Shown here in pieces: positions 52,793 to 61,921 of a DNA stretch of 64,000 nucleotides (position 1 is the stretch's first letter; each line of letters begins with the position of its first letter). Source of the DNA: Atopobiaceae bacterium (GTDB taxonomy: Bacteria; Actinomycetota; Coriobacteriia; Coriobacteriales; Atopobiaceae); NCBI GenBank assembly GCA_017533825.1, contig JAFWIE010000071.1, forward strand, positions 1-64,000, in the 5' to 3' direction. Made by a program: the position numbers and the translations under genes. The notes below the pieces were generated by a model. It made no database searches. It was not told the DNA's origin and was given only the letters and a program-made list of their open reading frames with translations.

Positions 52793-53500
52793 ATGGCAGC
52801 ACAACTGCAACTCGTCTTTGACCACGGCAAGCGCCACGAGCTGATTCGCGGAGCCGACGAGATGGCCGACTACGTGGACATCATCGAGATCGGCTACCCC
52901 GAGCTCGTGACCTTCGGTCTCGATATCGTGAGCGAAATCCATCAGGCGCACCCCGACCTCAAGCTGTGCGTCGATGCCAAGGTGTTCCATGGCGGGTCAG
53001 GCATCACACGTCGATGCTTCGAGGCCGGCGCCCACATCGTCACCGTGCTTGCGGGGGCACCGAATCCCGTCATCCAGCAGATGGTGCGCCACGCCCGCCA
53101 TTATGGCGGCAAGATCATGTGCGACATGGACGGCATCAAGCGGCCGGCCCGTCGCACCGCCGAGGTGGACGCGCTGGGCGTCAGCTACGTGAGCATCGCC
53201 TCGGGCTACCTCATGGAGCATGAGTACGACCTGTACAAGCGCAACCACGGCTCCATCTTCCAGTTGCAGCCACTCGACCTCGCCAAAGCCGTGAAGCGCA
53301 ACCTCATCCATGCTGGTCTCGTCATCGGCACCGGAGTCAACATGGAAAACATCTCCCAAGTGATGGCACTCGATCCACAGATTGTCATGGTGGGCCGCGG
53401 CATCTATTACGACCCGAATGCGAACAACGAGTTCCACACCGCATCGCTCGACCTCAGGATCGCGCGCGTCAACGAGCTGCGCCGCGCCATGGGCAACTGA
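52793..53500 (+). CDS. HUMPS-family decarboxylase/synthase (hexulose-6-phosphate synthase / ketogulonate-6-phosphate decarboxylase type)
   Basis: A 235-residue TIM-barrel of the orotidine 5'-phosphate decarboxylase superfamily. Conserved features: LQLVFDHGKRHELI near the start, YVDIIEIGYPEL, the LCVDAKVFHGG strand with the D-x-K metal/phosphate pair, and CDMDGIKRPARR. The end GTGVNMENISQVMA is the phosphate-binding strand. It either condenses formaldehyde with ribulose 5-phosphate or decarboxylates 3-keto-L-gulonate 6-phosphate. No PHI isomerase follows, which argues slightly against the formaldehyde pathway. GAAAGGATCG precedes the ATG. Confidence 0.8.
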   Translation: MAAQLQLVFDHGKRHELIRGADEMADYVDIIEIGYPELVTFGLDIVSEIHQAHPDLKLCVDAKVFHGGSGITRRCFEAGAHIVTVLAGAPNPVIQQMVRHARHYGGKIMCDMDGIKRPARRTAEVDALGVSYVSIASGYLMEHEYDLYKRNHGSIFQLQPLDLAKAVKRNLIHAGLVIGTGVNMENISQVMALDPQIVMVGRGIYYDPNANNEFHTASLDLRIARVNELRRAMGN

Positions 53501-53528
53501 CGCTGAAGTCCACAACCTCGGGGGCGGG

Positions 53529-53560
53529 CCCTCCGACTCGTCGCGCAGCGAGTCGGAGGG
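53529..53560. terminator. Bidirectional terminator hairpin
   Basis: CCCTCCGACTCG (53529-53540) pairs with CGAGTCGGAGGG (53549-53560), extended by further G/C pairing outside. It lies between convergent genes, the decarboxylase and the SPFH operon end. Confidence 0.8.
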
Positions 53561-53599
53561 CCTGCCCCCTATGATGGTCCGTGGCCCACTTGCGTGACG

Positions 53600-54580
53600 T
53601 CAGCCAAATCTCTCGCGCAACTCCTCGAACGACACGTGGCTGTCCAGGTCACGAACGGTCACCCTACCCTCGAGCACCGCAAAGAGGAACGCGGAGATGT
53701 TCTCAATCGTCAGGTCGGCCGACTTGCTGCCATCGCTCTTGTTGAGCGCATACGTGCGTTGGAGTTGCGTGCCAAGCGCACCTGCCGTGAGCAGGAAGTG
53801 GTTCTCGAGGCGCTCGGGGTCGGCAAGGTCGGAGGCAAGCACGCGCGTTGCCACCGAATAGCTGTTGACCAGGACGTTTGACCCACCATCGTCCACCAAC
53901 ACGGTACGCTGCGCGTCGGCCGCAAGGTCCATGAGAATCTTCCCGCTCTCGGGCTGTTCCTCCTCGCCCTTATAGAGCGCCCCCAAGTCGGCAAGCGCGA
54001 GGTCGTAAAGTCGGGTTCCCGGCAGCACCCGCATGGGCTCCACCGAGAATGCCGTGGGATACAGCAGATAGCTCGTCCCACCAAGGCTGACTTCGGGCGC
54101 ATGGAACGTTCCGACCATCACATCAGTCATCGAGAGCGTATGCGACGCGAACACGCCTCCCACGACGACGCAGTTCTCCAGCTCGATGTCCGTCCCATAG
54201 ATGCTGCCACCCACATAGCAGTTCTTGAGCCGTACGGCGCTGGCGTTGATGTCTGCGCCAAAGAGAACGCGTCCGCTCATCACAAACGCCGAGACGGTGT
54301 CTCCACTCGCCACCGCCTTGCGGAAGATGACCAGCTTCGTGGCCACGTTCTTCACGTGCAATTCCCGGTTTACGTACACCGCGTTTCTGAACTCCGTGGG
54401 GCCATCGTCAATCTCGAGCGCCTCGGCATACACGCCGCCCTCGACGATAACGTTCCCCTGCACGCGCACAGACCGCGAAAGCTCGCTCGAACGCTCAGGC
54501 AGAATGCCTCCCCTTACGATGCAATCTGCTAGGCCCACGAGGTTGTCTTTTCCGACCTGCACTTCCCTGAGTTTCGTCAT
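53600..54580 (-). CDS. Bactofilin-like / polymer-forming beta-helix protein, last gene of SPFH operon
   Basis: A 326-residue soluble protein starting MTKLREVQVGKDNLVGLADC. The first two-thirds are short alternating strands of beta-helix type (VRVQGNVIVEGGVYAEALEI, GSIYGTDIELENCVVVGGVF), resembling bactofilin/polymer-forming cytoskeletal repeats. The last third is helical. No membrane segment is visible. Its ATG overlaps the stop of the preceding gene (ATGA, 4 bp), so translation is coupled. A role as a membrane-associated scaffold is suggested by its operon only. Confidence 0.6.
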   Translation of the reverse strand: MTKLREVQVGKDNLVGLADCIVRGGILPERSSELSRSVRVQGNVIVEGGVYAEALEIDDGPTEFRNAVYVNRELHVKNVATKLVIFRKAVASGDTVSAFVMSGRVLFGADINASAVRLKNCYVGGSIYGTDIELENCVVVGGVFASHTLSMTDVMVGTFHAPEVSLGGTSYLLYPTAFSVEPMRVLPGTRLYDLALADLGALYKGEEEQPESGKILMDLAADAQRTVLVDDGGSNVLVNSYSVATRVLASDLADPERLENHFLLTAGALGTQLQRTYALNKSDGSKSADLTIENISAFLFAVLEGRVTVRDLDSHVSFEELRERFG

Positions 54581-55650
54581 GCGTTCGCTCCATCGCCCTG
54601 TCGGTGCGCCTGTCGCGCATCCTTCCTATACATGCTTGCCATCATCTGAGAAACCCGCTCGTCTCCGCCCTCCGACACATAGCGGTTCAACCGCTGCATG
54701 AAGGCCCGGTCAATCGCATCTTGCTCGGCCTGCGATTCGTACCCGTACGCCAAGGCGGTGTCGGTCCTTCCGTTTTCTTGCGCCGCAACCTGCGAGATGA
54801 TCGTGCGCTTCACTGTGTCTGCGGAGGCAAGCCCATTCTGATGCACCACGATGCGCGTACCCTGGCCGCCCAAGTCGTTCTCCACGGCATACATCACCGG
54901 CGCGAACAGCACGCCCTGCTCGGGGACGTCGTCCATGACGCCCTCGACCTCCCGCGCACAGTCCTCCAGATAGCCGCACACCGTGGCGAGCGCGCCTACC
55001 GACTCCGATGCCACACGCTTCGTCCGCGCAGTTTGCAACTTGAGCTGGGCGACATTAAGATCTGCGTCCTGCATGACGACCGCACCTGCCGACCGCGTTA
55101 TGGGGCCGTCTATCACCCTTCGCATGACCCTCTCGCTCAGCGTGAACGCCGGGCGGTCCAACTCGTGCACCCTGCGGTCCAGCTCGCGATCCAACTCCGC
55201 GAAGATGCGCGTATAGCGCGCCTTGATGGCCTGATAGTCTGTCTGCATCTGCTCGTGTACCGCGCTGACCCGATTTCCCTCCTCGACGAGCAGGCCCGCA
55301 ACCGCCTTCATGCGGCCGCTGAACTCCGAGACCTGTGCCGACATCTCGCTGGCAAGCAGCCTAAAGAACCCCTGCGTCGCATGCTGCGAAATCCGCTCGC
55401 CTGCCGCCGTGATCTCGGCGACCTGCGCCACCTCGGTTGCCGCAATCTCGCCCGCGACCAACGAAAGCGCCGTCTTCGTGCCGTTCACGCTGTCGTCGAA
55501 CTCCTGCGTTTCCACGTCGATGGTAATGCCAATGGGTACGTCTCCCCAATAGTCGAACGTTATGCTTCCGCCGTTCTCGCTCGCGGGGTAGTTCACCGTC
55601 TTTGAGCCGGAGTAGTGAACGCTTCCTGTAAATCGCTTCGAGTAGCTCAC
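54577..55650 (-). CDS. Unknown protein, paralogue 2 of SPFH operon
   Basis: A 357-residue protein of no recognised family, starting MSYSKRFTGSVHYSGSKTVN. After a beta-rich first 60 residues it is mainly helical and coiled coil. The segment ARYTRIFAELDRELDRRVHE and LDRPAF is matched by SRYVKVFEGLNRELEKRVRE and LDRPAM in the preceding gene, with similar spacing before and after, so the two genes are paralogues. There is no signal peptide or membrane segment. It overlaps both neighbours by 4 bp (ATGA). Confidence 0.65.
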   Translation of the reverse strand: MSYSKRFTGSVHYSGSKTVNYPASENGGSITFDYWGDVPIGITIDVETQEFDDSVNGTKTALSLVAGEIAATEVAQVAEITAAGERISQHATQGFFRLLASEMSAQVSEFSGRMKAVAGLLVEEGNRVSAVHEQMQTDYQAIKARYTRIFAELDRELDRRVHELDRPAFTLSERVMRRVIDGPITRSAGAVVMQDADLNVAQLKLQTARTKRVASESVGALATVCGYLEDCAREVEGVMDDVPEQGVLFAPVMYAVENDLGGQGTRIVVHQNGLASADTVKRTIISQVAAQENGRTDTALAYGYESQAEQDAIDRAFMQRLNRYVSEGGDERVSQMMASMYRKDARQAHRQGDGANA

Positions 55651-56591
55651 TGCGCGCCTCCCGCCCCGACCGAGCTCGCTTCGCCAAAGGACGCGTCAAA
55701 GAGACCCGTCATGGTACGCGCGACGCGCTCGTCCATCCCCGCAGACGAGACCTTGTTGACGAACAACGAGCGCACGGCCTGCAACTCACGATCCCCGGTA
55801 TCGACCAGCGCATCCTGATGTTGGCGCACTCCCCGCACGATGGTGGCCTGTGTCTCGGGCTCGAGGCCCTGGGGCGGCGTCACCTCAAGCGAGAAGGACC
55901 CTGGCGCAGCAAGGTTCTCTGTTACCGCATATGCGACGGGGACGAACTCGTACGGCAGGTCGCCCATCCCCGCGTCGGGCTGGGCAGGTTCGAGTATGTC
56001 TCGCGTCGTACGGCGGTACTCTGCCGCCTGACGGCTTCCGATGGCCAATTGCTCGATGGACTCCCGTGCCCGCGACTTCACGTGCGCGTTCGATGCCTTG
56101 AGTGCAACACCGGCCGTGTCGGACGTGAAGTACAGCGTGGAAGGCACGTCGCGACACTGGCGCTCAAACAAGAACTCCGATCGACAATGCGCCAAGTTCA
56201 TCGCGGGACGATCAAGCTCGCGAACGCGCTTCTCCAACTCGCGGTTGAGACCCTCGAACACCTTGACGTAACGCGACTTGATGCGGTTGAAGTCCTCGAC
56301 CATCTGCTGGTGAGTGCGCTCGATGGACGACGCCGTCTCCATCATGGAGCCAGCCCTGCTGCTCATGGTGCTCGCGAACTGGGCTATTCTCTGGCTGAGC
56401 TTCGAACGTAGAAGCAGATAAAATCCGCTGTCGATGCTGTCGCAAATCTTATCTGCAGCCTTGCGCTCAGAGGCGATGACTGCAACCTGCATCGCCGTGA
56501 CCGCTCCTCCCACGAGCTCCACGCTGTGATTGACCCCACGAATGCTCTCGGCCATGGGGCGAGTGTCCACGGTAAAGTTGAACTCCTCCAT
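55647..56591 (-). CDS. Unknown protein, paralogue 1 of SPFH operon
   Basis: A 314-residue protein of no recognised family, starting MEEFNFTVDTRPMAESIRG. It is helical, with a probable coiled coil at about 60-135 (QRIAQFASTMSSRAGSMMET, RYVKVFEGLNRELEKRVREL). Its body aligns with the downstream gene. The C-terminal YEFVPVAYAVTENL matches VLFAPVMYAVENDL there. No membrane segment is visible. The ATG overlaps the previous stop (TAATG), and the end overlaps the next start by 4 bp. Confidence 0.65.
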   Translation of the reverse strand: MEEFNFTVDTRPMAESIRGVNHSVELVGGAVTAMQVAVIASERKAADKICDSIDSGFYLLLRSKLSQRIAQFASTMSSRAGSMMETASSIERTHQQMVEDFNRIKSRYVKVFEGLNRELEKRVRELDRPAMNLAHCRSEFLFERQCRDVPSTLYFTSDTAGVALKASNAHVKSRARESIEQLAIGSRQAAEYRRTTRDILEPAQPDAGMGDLPYEFVPVAYAVTENLAAPGSFSLEVTPPQGLEPETQATIVRGVRQHQDALVDTGDRELQAVRSLFVNKVSSAGMDERVARTMTGLFDASFGEASSVGAGGAQ

Positions 56592-58510
56592 TACTCGCGC
56601 ACCCCCTCGCCACGAAGCGCCCGAATCTCGTTCTCCGCCTGACTGCTCAGGTTGATCCTGAAGTCCTCGTCAAGTTGTTCGCTCACCGTTGGCTCAGGTG
56701 GCACGTCGCCGTTTTGGGCGAGATAGGCGCTCACCGTCGCCAGGCGCAGTCTACGAGCGTCCAGGTTACGCAGATTTGCGGCGGCGCGGGCATTCTCGCG
56801 CGCCTGCGTGTCGCGCAACGATGCCTCGTAGTACTCGACGTGCCCAAACGCCTCGGCACTCTGGTCGATGTCCTCGCGCACGCGCTCCATGAAGCTTGTG
56901 AACTCATCCTGCTTGGCGCGCGCCTGGTTGGTCTGAAGTTGGAATCCCGCAATGACCTCGGCCTGGTTGTGGGCCTCCTCCACCTCCGCGTCGGACATGT
57001 TGCCCGTGGCCTTCATCGCCTCGAACGCATGGCTTTGCTGCTCGTAGTTGATTCTGCTCTCTACGAACTCCGCATACGCCTCGTTCATGCGCTGAATCAG
57101 CTCGTTGGCCTCGCTTCGGTTGCGACCAAAGAAGTCATCGGTATCGCGATGCCACTGGTTGAGGTAGTCGGTCTTCTGGTTCTGGATATCCGAGTAGATG
57201 CGCAGACGCTCGGTGCGGTTCTCTTGCATGAGGTTGTCAATCACCGGCATGAGCACCTCGGCGTCCACCTGATGCATGCCGAAGGGCGTCGCCGTGCGCG
57301 AGCCGTTGTCGGCCACCCACGCATCGGCAAACACGTCATAACGAACGCGCGAGCTCTCCTTGAGGGCAAACGGCACGTAATCGCTCACCTCGTCGCTGTA
57401 GTTGAACGTCGCTGTGCGGATGCGCTCGATCTCGGCCGCCTCGAGCGTGGGTGAGTACTGATCGAAAGCCGCCTTGAGCACGCATTGCATGATGTGCGAA
57501 TTGTACTCGATGAGGGCCGACATGCTCGCCGTGCGCGAGCGCGAGAGCAGGTCGACGCTTTGTGCGAGCTGCCGCATGACTTCCATGAAGAAGTCCACAT
57601 CACCGCTGCCATCCTCTGACGACTGTTGGCTGAGCGTCCCCATGGCCGAGAAGTCGTTGACCTTCCGCTGCACGTCGCGCGCGTCAAAGACGGGAATCAT
57701 GGGATGACCTGTCGGATCGCTCGTCCCATACTCCTGCAGCATGCGATAGCGCTCGCTCGAAGGCGCCACCACGGGCAGTTCGACCGAGACGCTGCGACTG
57801 TCGCCCACGAGGTAGCGTACGCTGCGCACCTCGCGATCGATCGTGCCGAGGTAATCGTGCAGGGTGACGTCTTGCAGCGAGGTCGAATAGTCGGAAGTAT
57901 CCACGAGCTCCACCTCGGTGTTGGACTCCACCACGGGCATCTGCTCCAGATGCTCTTGCAGGTCATCCATGGTCGAGCGCAGCTCCTCGGGCTGGTTGAC
58001 GAGCGTGAGCCTGAACTCCGTGCTGGGCACATCGCCCGTGTAGTCGACCACATAGCTGCGGTCGCCCGACTTGACCCTTCGTGCTACCGGCACGTACGCA
58101 ACCCCCATGCGCTCGATGCGGTAGTCCCTCCGCACGTTCTCCTTGGCGTACCCCAACTCAGCGAGACGCTGATCAATCTGCTGGATCGACGCTTGCGCAG
58201 CATTCTCTGCGCGGTATTGTTGGAAGGCCAGAATTCCACAGACAAGCACTCCCGCGAGGATAAGCGCTGGATGCACAAAGTACAGCAGCAAGGAGGCGAC
58301 CGCGCCGGCGGCACACCAGATGAGCTGCTTGTGCGCGGCGTCGCCAGTGGCCACGGCCTGCTGGCGCTCCTGCTCGGTGGCGGCCACCTGTTCCTCGATG
58401 GCCTGCTCTTCCGAGACTATCTTCTCGGCTGCCTGCCGATAGTAGTCAAAGAGAACCTGCGCCTGGTCCTCGTAGATGTCCGCCGAGTCCTCAAATACCT
58501 TGCCAGTCAT
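56591..58510 (-). CDS. Large coiled-coil protein with N-terminal membrane hairpin, SPFH operon
   Basis: A 639-residue protein of unknown family. The start MTGKVFEDSADIYEDQ was preferred over an ATG 30 bp upstream because GAAGGGGA precedes it. A coiled coil (about 25-60) leads to a pair of close membrane segments (LIWCAAGAVASLLLYFVHPALI, LAGVLVCGILAFQ, about 66-100). The long soluble remainder has beta-rich and coiled-coil stretches, with a clear long coil at about 450-600. It could bridge membrane and scaffold. It has no catalytic motif. Confidence 0.6.
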   Translation of the reverse strand: MTGKVFEDSADIYEDQAQVLFDYYRQAAEKIVSEEQAIEEQVAATEQERQQAVATGDAAHKQLIWCAAGAVASLLLYFVHPALILAGVLVCGILAFQQYRAENAAQASIQQIDQRLAELGYAKENVRRDYRIERMGVAYVPVARRVKSGDRSYVVDYTGDVPSTEFRLTLVNQPEELRSTMDDLQEHLEQMPVVESNTEVELVDTSDYSTSLQDVTLHDYLGTIDREVRSVRYLVGDSRSVSVELPVVAPSSERYRMLQEYGTSDPTGHPMIPVFDARDVQRKVNDFSAMGTLSQQSSEDGSGDVDFFMEVMRQLAQSVDLLSRSRTASMSALIEYNSHIMQCVLKAAFDQYSPTLEAAEIERIRTATFNYSDEVSDYVPFALKESSRVRYDVFADAWVADNGSRTATPFGMHQVDAEVLMPVIDNLMQENRTERLRIYSDIQNQKTDYLNQWHRDTDDFFGRNRSEANELIQRMNEAYAEFVESRINYEQQSHAFEAMKATGNMSDAEVEEAHNQAEVIAGFQLQTNQARAKQDEFTSFMERVREDIDQSAEAFGHVEYYEASLRDTQARENARAAANLRNLDARRLRLATVSAYLAQNGDVPPEPTVSEQLDEDFRINLSSQAENEIRALRGEGVRE

Positions 58511-58563
58511 GGTGTCCCCTTCCAGCTCTCTGGCATGCATCCGGAGAGCGCCTCCCTCTGTGC

Positions 58564-59304
58564 CTAGTTCAGCATCCTCCTGCGCTGATCGATGACCACA
58601 AGCGTGTCGCGCGCTAAGGCGACCTCGTACTCCGCATGCGTGCCATCGAAGTCGTAGGCACCCAGACGAGCCGTAAGCTCATCGATGTTGGTCGCTATGT
58701 GCCTCTCGAGCGCAAGCGCCTCCTCGGTATGGACCGGAGTGGTATAGCGCAGCTCTTCGGCAATGCGATCGACGAGGGTCACCAGCTCCTTGGCGGTCCC
58801 ACCCTCCTGCGGATCCAGATACGCGGCAGCCGTGACCAGCTGGTCCGCCATCGTGCGCAGACGCGTCACCGATGAACGCACGGCCAGCTCCTCATGTGCG
58901 ACGTCACTGATGTGAGCCTCGGTCTCGCGTGCGAGGTACAGCGCGATCGCAAGTCCGAACGCCGCCACGAGCTGCACCACCACAAGTAGCTTGAGTGGCG
59001 GGTAGGGCATGCTGTTTGTGTAATACAGCACCATCAGGGTCACGACGGTGTACGGCACGATAGCGCGCCAGACGATTCCCATGGACGCCACCTTGCCGGC
59101 AGCGAGGGCGTCTCTATCCCAGTCCATGAGCAACGGCGCAAAGATCACCGCATAGAGCACGATGGCGTCCACGGTCGTAAACAACGCGGCGGACCCGTTG
59201 ATGGTGCGATACGGCAGGAGCAGGAACATGGCGGTAACCAGTATCGCCAAGCCGATGACAAACAAGATGACTCGCAGGGCGAGGGAATGATTGGGGTGAG
59301 ACAT
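58564..59304 (-). CDS. Membrane protein with four segments and helical tail, SPFH operon
   Basis: A 246-residue protein starting MSHPNHSLALRVILFVIGLA, with AAGGAGG upstream. Four membrane segments occupy about residues 8-130 (VILFVIGLAILVTAMFLLLP, AIVLYAVIFAPLLM, AIVPYTVVTLMVLYY, LLVVVQLVAAFGLAIALYL). A cytoplasmic helical tail to the end has many Asp/Glu/Arg residues. Family not recognised. It lies 16 bp after the SPFH gene, as in the Bacillus ydjGHI-type arrangement, where small membrane proteins accompany an SPFH protein. Confidence 0.65.
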   Translation of the reverse strand: MSHPNHSLALRVILFVIGLAILVTAMFLLLPYRTINGSAALFTTVDAIVLYAVIFAPLLMDWDRDALAAGKVASMGIVWRAIVPYTVVTLMVLYYTNSMPYPPLKLLVVVQLVAAFGLAIALYLARETEAHISDVAHEELAVRSSVTRLRTMADQLVTAAAYLDPQEGGTAKELVTLVDRIAEELRYTTPVHTEEALALERHIATNIDELTARLGAYDFDGTHAEYEVALARDTLVVIDQRRRMLN

Positions 59305-59320
59305 GTCCGTCCTCCTTGCG

Positions 59321-60547
59321 CTAGCTCAGCCGATTGCCGCACTGCGGGCAGAACTTGGCCCCTGGCGCGACGATGGTCCGGCATCGCGGACACGTCGTTT
59401 CGTCAAGCGGCGAGCGAGCGGACGCGAGCGTCGCCCCGCACGTGACGCAGCGATGGGCATTCTGGTGATTGTCGGACCCACACATCGGGCAGGGATTGTA
59501 CTCGTGCCCACAGTTGGGGCAGAAGCGCGAGGAGGAGTCGTAGGGACGAGCGCAGTTGGCACAGAACACCTGCTTCCCGCGTGGCCTGCCAGCCGTGGCG
59601 CCAGCACCACCGCCGTATCCTTGTGCTTGCTGGCCCTGTTGCTGGTTCGCTCCGGCACCAAGCCCCGGCCCTGCATTGAACCCCGTCTGTGACGGCTGTT
59701 GCATCATGGCCGATCCCATGCCGCCGCCGCCAAACATACCGCCCATCATCGCCATGCCGAGGATGCCCATATCGCCACCATGGCTCATGGCATTGCTGGC
59801 CACGTCAAACGACTGGCGCTGTTGCCATGTGTATCCGGCGATGTTCTGGGCGCTCCGGTCGCTCAGCGCCTCGGAAATCTTCTTCCCCTCCGCGCTGCGC
59901 GTGTCCACGTCGACGGAGGTGATGTAGAAGCCCGTGAGCTGCAGTCCGTACTCGGCCCAGAACTCCGACATCGGTTGCCCGATAAACGCACCCAACTGGT
60001 CGAGTTGCGAGGCTATCTGCATGATGCCCACACGGTTTGCCTGCATGAACGACGCAATGACGCTATTCGTCTTGGACGAAAGGGGACCCATGAAGTGATC
60101 GGTGAGATTCGCCGACGTGAATTCGCGCATCGTGCCGATGAGCTTGACGAGGAACTTCTCGGCATCCGTGACCTTGACTCCGTAGCGGCCAGCCGCACAC
60201 AGCGGCACCATCGTCCCGTAGTCCGGATCCATGACGCGCATGGTGGTGGTGCGCCAGTCGATGGTAAGTGGCATGGCCTTGTTCACGAACCATACCTCGG
60301 CAAAGAAGGGATTCGTGCCCCCGAAGGGGATGCCGTACAACCTGCGAAGCAGAGGAAGGTTCTCGGTCGTGAGGCGATGCTTGCCCGGACCGAACTTCCC
60401 CAACATCTGCCCCTTGCTAAAGAAGACGGCCTCCTGCGACTCGCGCACGATGAGCTGCGTTGCCGTGCTGAGGTTGGACTCAGGAAAACGCCACGCATAT
60501 ACGTCGTTGTTGCTCGGTGACCATTCCACAACGTCTATAAAAGCCAT
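59321..60547 (-). CDS. SPFH-domain / zinc-ribbon protein (virion core protein-like, YdjI family)
   Basis: A 408-residue protein, first gene of the leftward operon. The ATG at 60547 was chosen over a GTG two codons upstream because AGAAGG lies 5 nt before it. Residues about 1-270 are the SPFH (band 7) domain in its YdjI form: MAFIDVVEWSPSNNDVYAWR, LIVRESQEAVFFSKGQMLG, FGPGKHRLTTENLP, PFFAEVWFVNKA. A Gly/Met/Gln-rich linker follows. The last 80 residues hold three zinc ribbons (CANC...CPNC, CPMC...CVTC, CPRC...CPQC). There is no membrane segment, so it likely oligomerises at the membrane through partners. YdjI-type proteins recruit PspA in Bacillus, but no PspA is in this operon. Confidence 0.88.
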   Translation of the reverse strand: MAFIDVVEWSPSNNDVYAWRFPESNLSTATQLIVRESQEAVFFSKGQMLGKFGPGKHRLTTENLPLLRRLYGIPFGGTNPFFAEVWFVNKAMPLTIDWRTTTMRVMDPDYGTMVPLCAAGRYGVKVTDAEKFLVKLIGTMREFTSANLTDHFMGPLSSKTNSVIASFMQANRVGIMQIASQLDQLGAFIGQPMSEFWAEYGLQLTGFYITSVDVDTRSAEGKKISEALSDRSAQNIAGYTWQQRQSFDVASNAMSHGGDMGILGMAMMGGMFGGGGMGSAMMQQPSQTGFNAGPGLGAGANQQQGQQAQGYGGGAGATAGRPRGKQVFCANCARPYDSSSRFCPNCGHEYNPCPMCGSDNHQNAHRCVTCGATLASARSPLDETTCPRCRTIVAPGAKFCPQCGNRLS

Positions 60548-60690
60548 AAGCACCTTCTTTCATATAACTTGGGCTATGGTACCACGCATGGGGGACAACA
60601 AATGCGCAATGAGTGCGGGCAGCGGCGACAGGGGGCATTCGTCCGCCGTCACACGCTACAATGGTCGCACGCCTACGAAAGGAGCCATCC

Positions 60691-61881
60691 TTGGACGAGT
60701 TCAACACCATGCTGGAACAAATGCTGGAGTCGGTCGGGCCTGATGTCATGCTTGACCTCGTGCTCTCGCAAAGCGTCAACGACAAGCCCGCGTTCACGCT
60801 TGTCGAGGACCTCTCCCAACTCTCTGTGCGCGAGTTGCGCGACCTCGCCCATAACGTAGGCCTGACTGGCAGCATTTCCAAGATGAACAAGCGGACGCTT
60901 GTCCGCAACATTGTCGACCGCATGAACGCGCCAACCGAGTATCTCCTCACCTTGGCACGCACCTTTGGCATCACCTATCTCCAAGACCTGAAGCACCTCT
61001 GTGAGGAGAACGGACACATCGCGTTGCCCGTCGTCGAGTTCGAGTCGCTCAAGCAGATTCCCGCCCCGCACCCGCCCCTCTCGCTGCTCTACTTCTGGAA
61101 CGACACTCTCCACTGCGTCATGCCCCAGGAGATCTTAGCCAAGCTCAAGGAGGTGGACTGGGATGAGGAAATCAGGAGCGCGGGGCCGCGCGAGCGCGTC
61201 TTGAACTACCTCGACGCCCTGGTGGACCTCAGGGGCATCGTGCCACTCCGCGAGGCTATCGACGAGTGCATCACCCACGTGCCTGACCCGCCGGATGCCG
61301 AGGAAATCGAGACAACCCTGCTTGCTGGATCGGATGGCATAAGCTCCGGATTCTCGGTGGCGGTACTCTACGACATGAGATGCCTCGTGCATGGCATCTT
61401 GTTCGACCGCATAAAGGACAACGATCCCGATGAGTTGGACTATGTCGAGGAGCTCTTCGTGGCGCAGGAGGAGTACCCTGCGCACCCCGTCACGGACGAG
61501 CTGGTACAGGCCGAGAGCGTGGCGCGCATGCTATGCAAGCAGGCGCCCGGCAAGGCGCTTACGGCAATCCTAGAGAAGAGCGCGCCCGACGACATGCCCG
61601 CAACGCTCTTCGCGACGGGGATACTCATCATGCTGGTGGGGATGTCTCGGGAGAGCCAGAGGATGTCTGACCTCATCGACGTCCTCAATCAGTTCGCCAT
61701 CCAGATCGATGAGTCCGAGGCGGACGAGTTCATCTCCAACTATGCCCAGCTCATGGCACGCGTCCCTTGCTGGGATCGCAACGGCTGGTCCCTGTACGAG
61801 GAGCTGCGTGGGGAAGTCGTGCCCCAGGAGCGCATCGACGAGGATCTGGCCGATATTCTGCCGTTCGTTCCGCGTTCGTGA
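60691..61881 (+). CDS. Unknown protein with N-terminal SAP/Rho-N-like segment
   Basis: A 396-residue cytoplasmic protein. TTG at 60691 is the likely start, because GGAG (60681-60684) is 6 nt upstream, whereas upstream in-frame ATG codons have no site. After a short N-terminus the segment LSQLSVRELRDLAHNVGLTG, followed by SKMNKRTLVRNIVDRM, has the pattern of a SAP/Rho-N helix-extended-helix fold, which binds nucleic acid. The rest is helical with Asp/Glu-rich loops and no enzyme motif. It is divergent from the SPFH operon with a 143-bp shared upstream region, so the two may be co-regulated. Confidence 0.7.
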   Translation: MDEFNTMLEQMLESVGPDVMLDLVLSQSVNDKPAFTLVEDLSQLSVRELRDLAHNVGLTGSISKMNKRTLVRNIVDRMNAPTEYLLTLARTFGITYLQDLKHLCEENGHIALPVVEFESLKQIPAPHPPLSLLYFWNDTLHCVMPQEILAKLKEVDWDEEIRSAGPRERVLNYLDALVDLRGIVPLREAIDECITHVPDPPDAEEIETTLLAGSDGISSGFSVAVLYDMRCLVHGILFDRIKDNDPDELDYVEELFVAQEEYPAHPVTDELVQAESVARMLCKQAPGKALTAILEKSAPDDMPATLFATGILIMLVGMSRESQRMSDLIDVLNQFAIQIDESEADEFISNYAQLMARVPCWDRNGWSLYEELRGEVVPQERIDEDLADILPFVPRS

Positions 61882-61885
61882 GTCG

Positions 61886-61921
61886 TGAGTCGGGGCGGAC
61901 CCGTTGACTCGCCCCGACTCA
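61886..61921. terminator. Terminator hairpin after the SAP-like gene
   Basis: TGAGTCGGGGCG (61886-61897) pairs perfectly with CGCCCCGACTCA (61910-61921), with a 12-nt loop. It lies between convergent genes. Confidence 0.75.
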
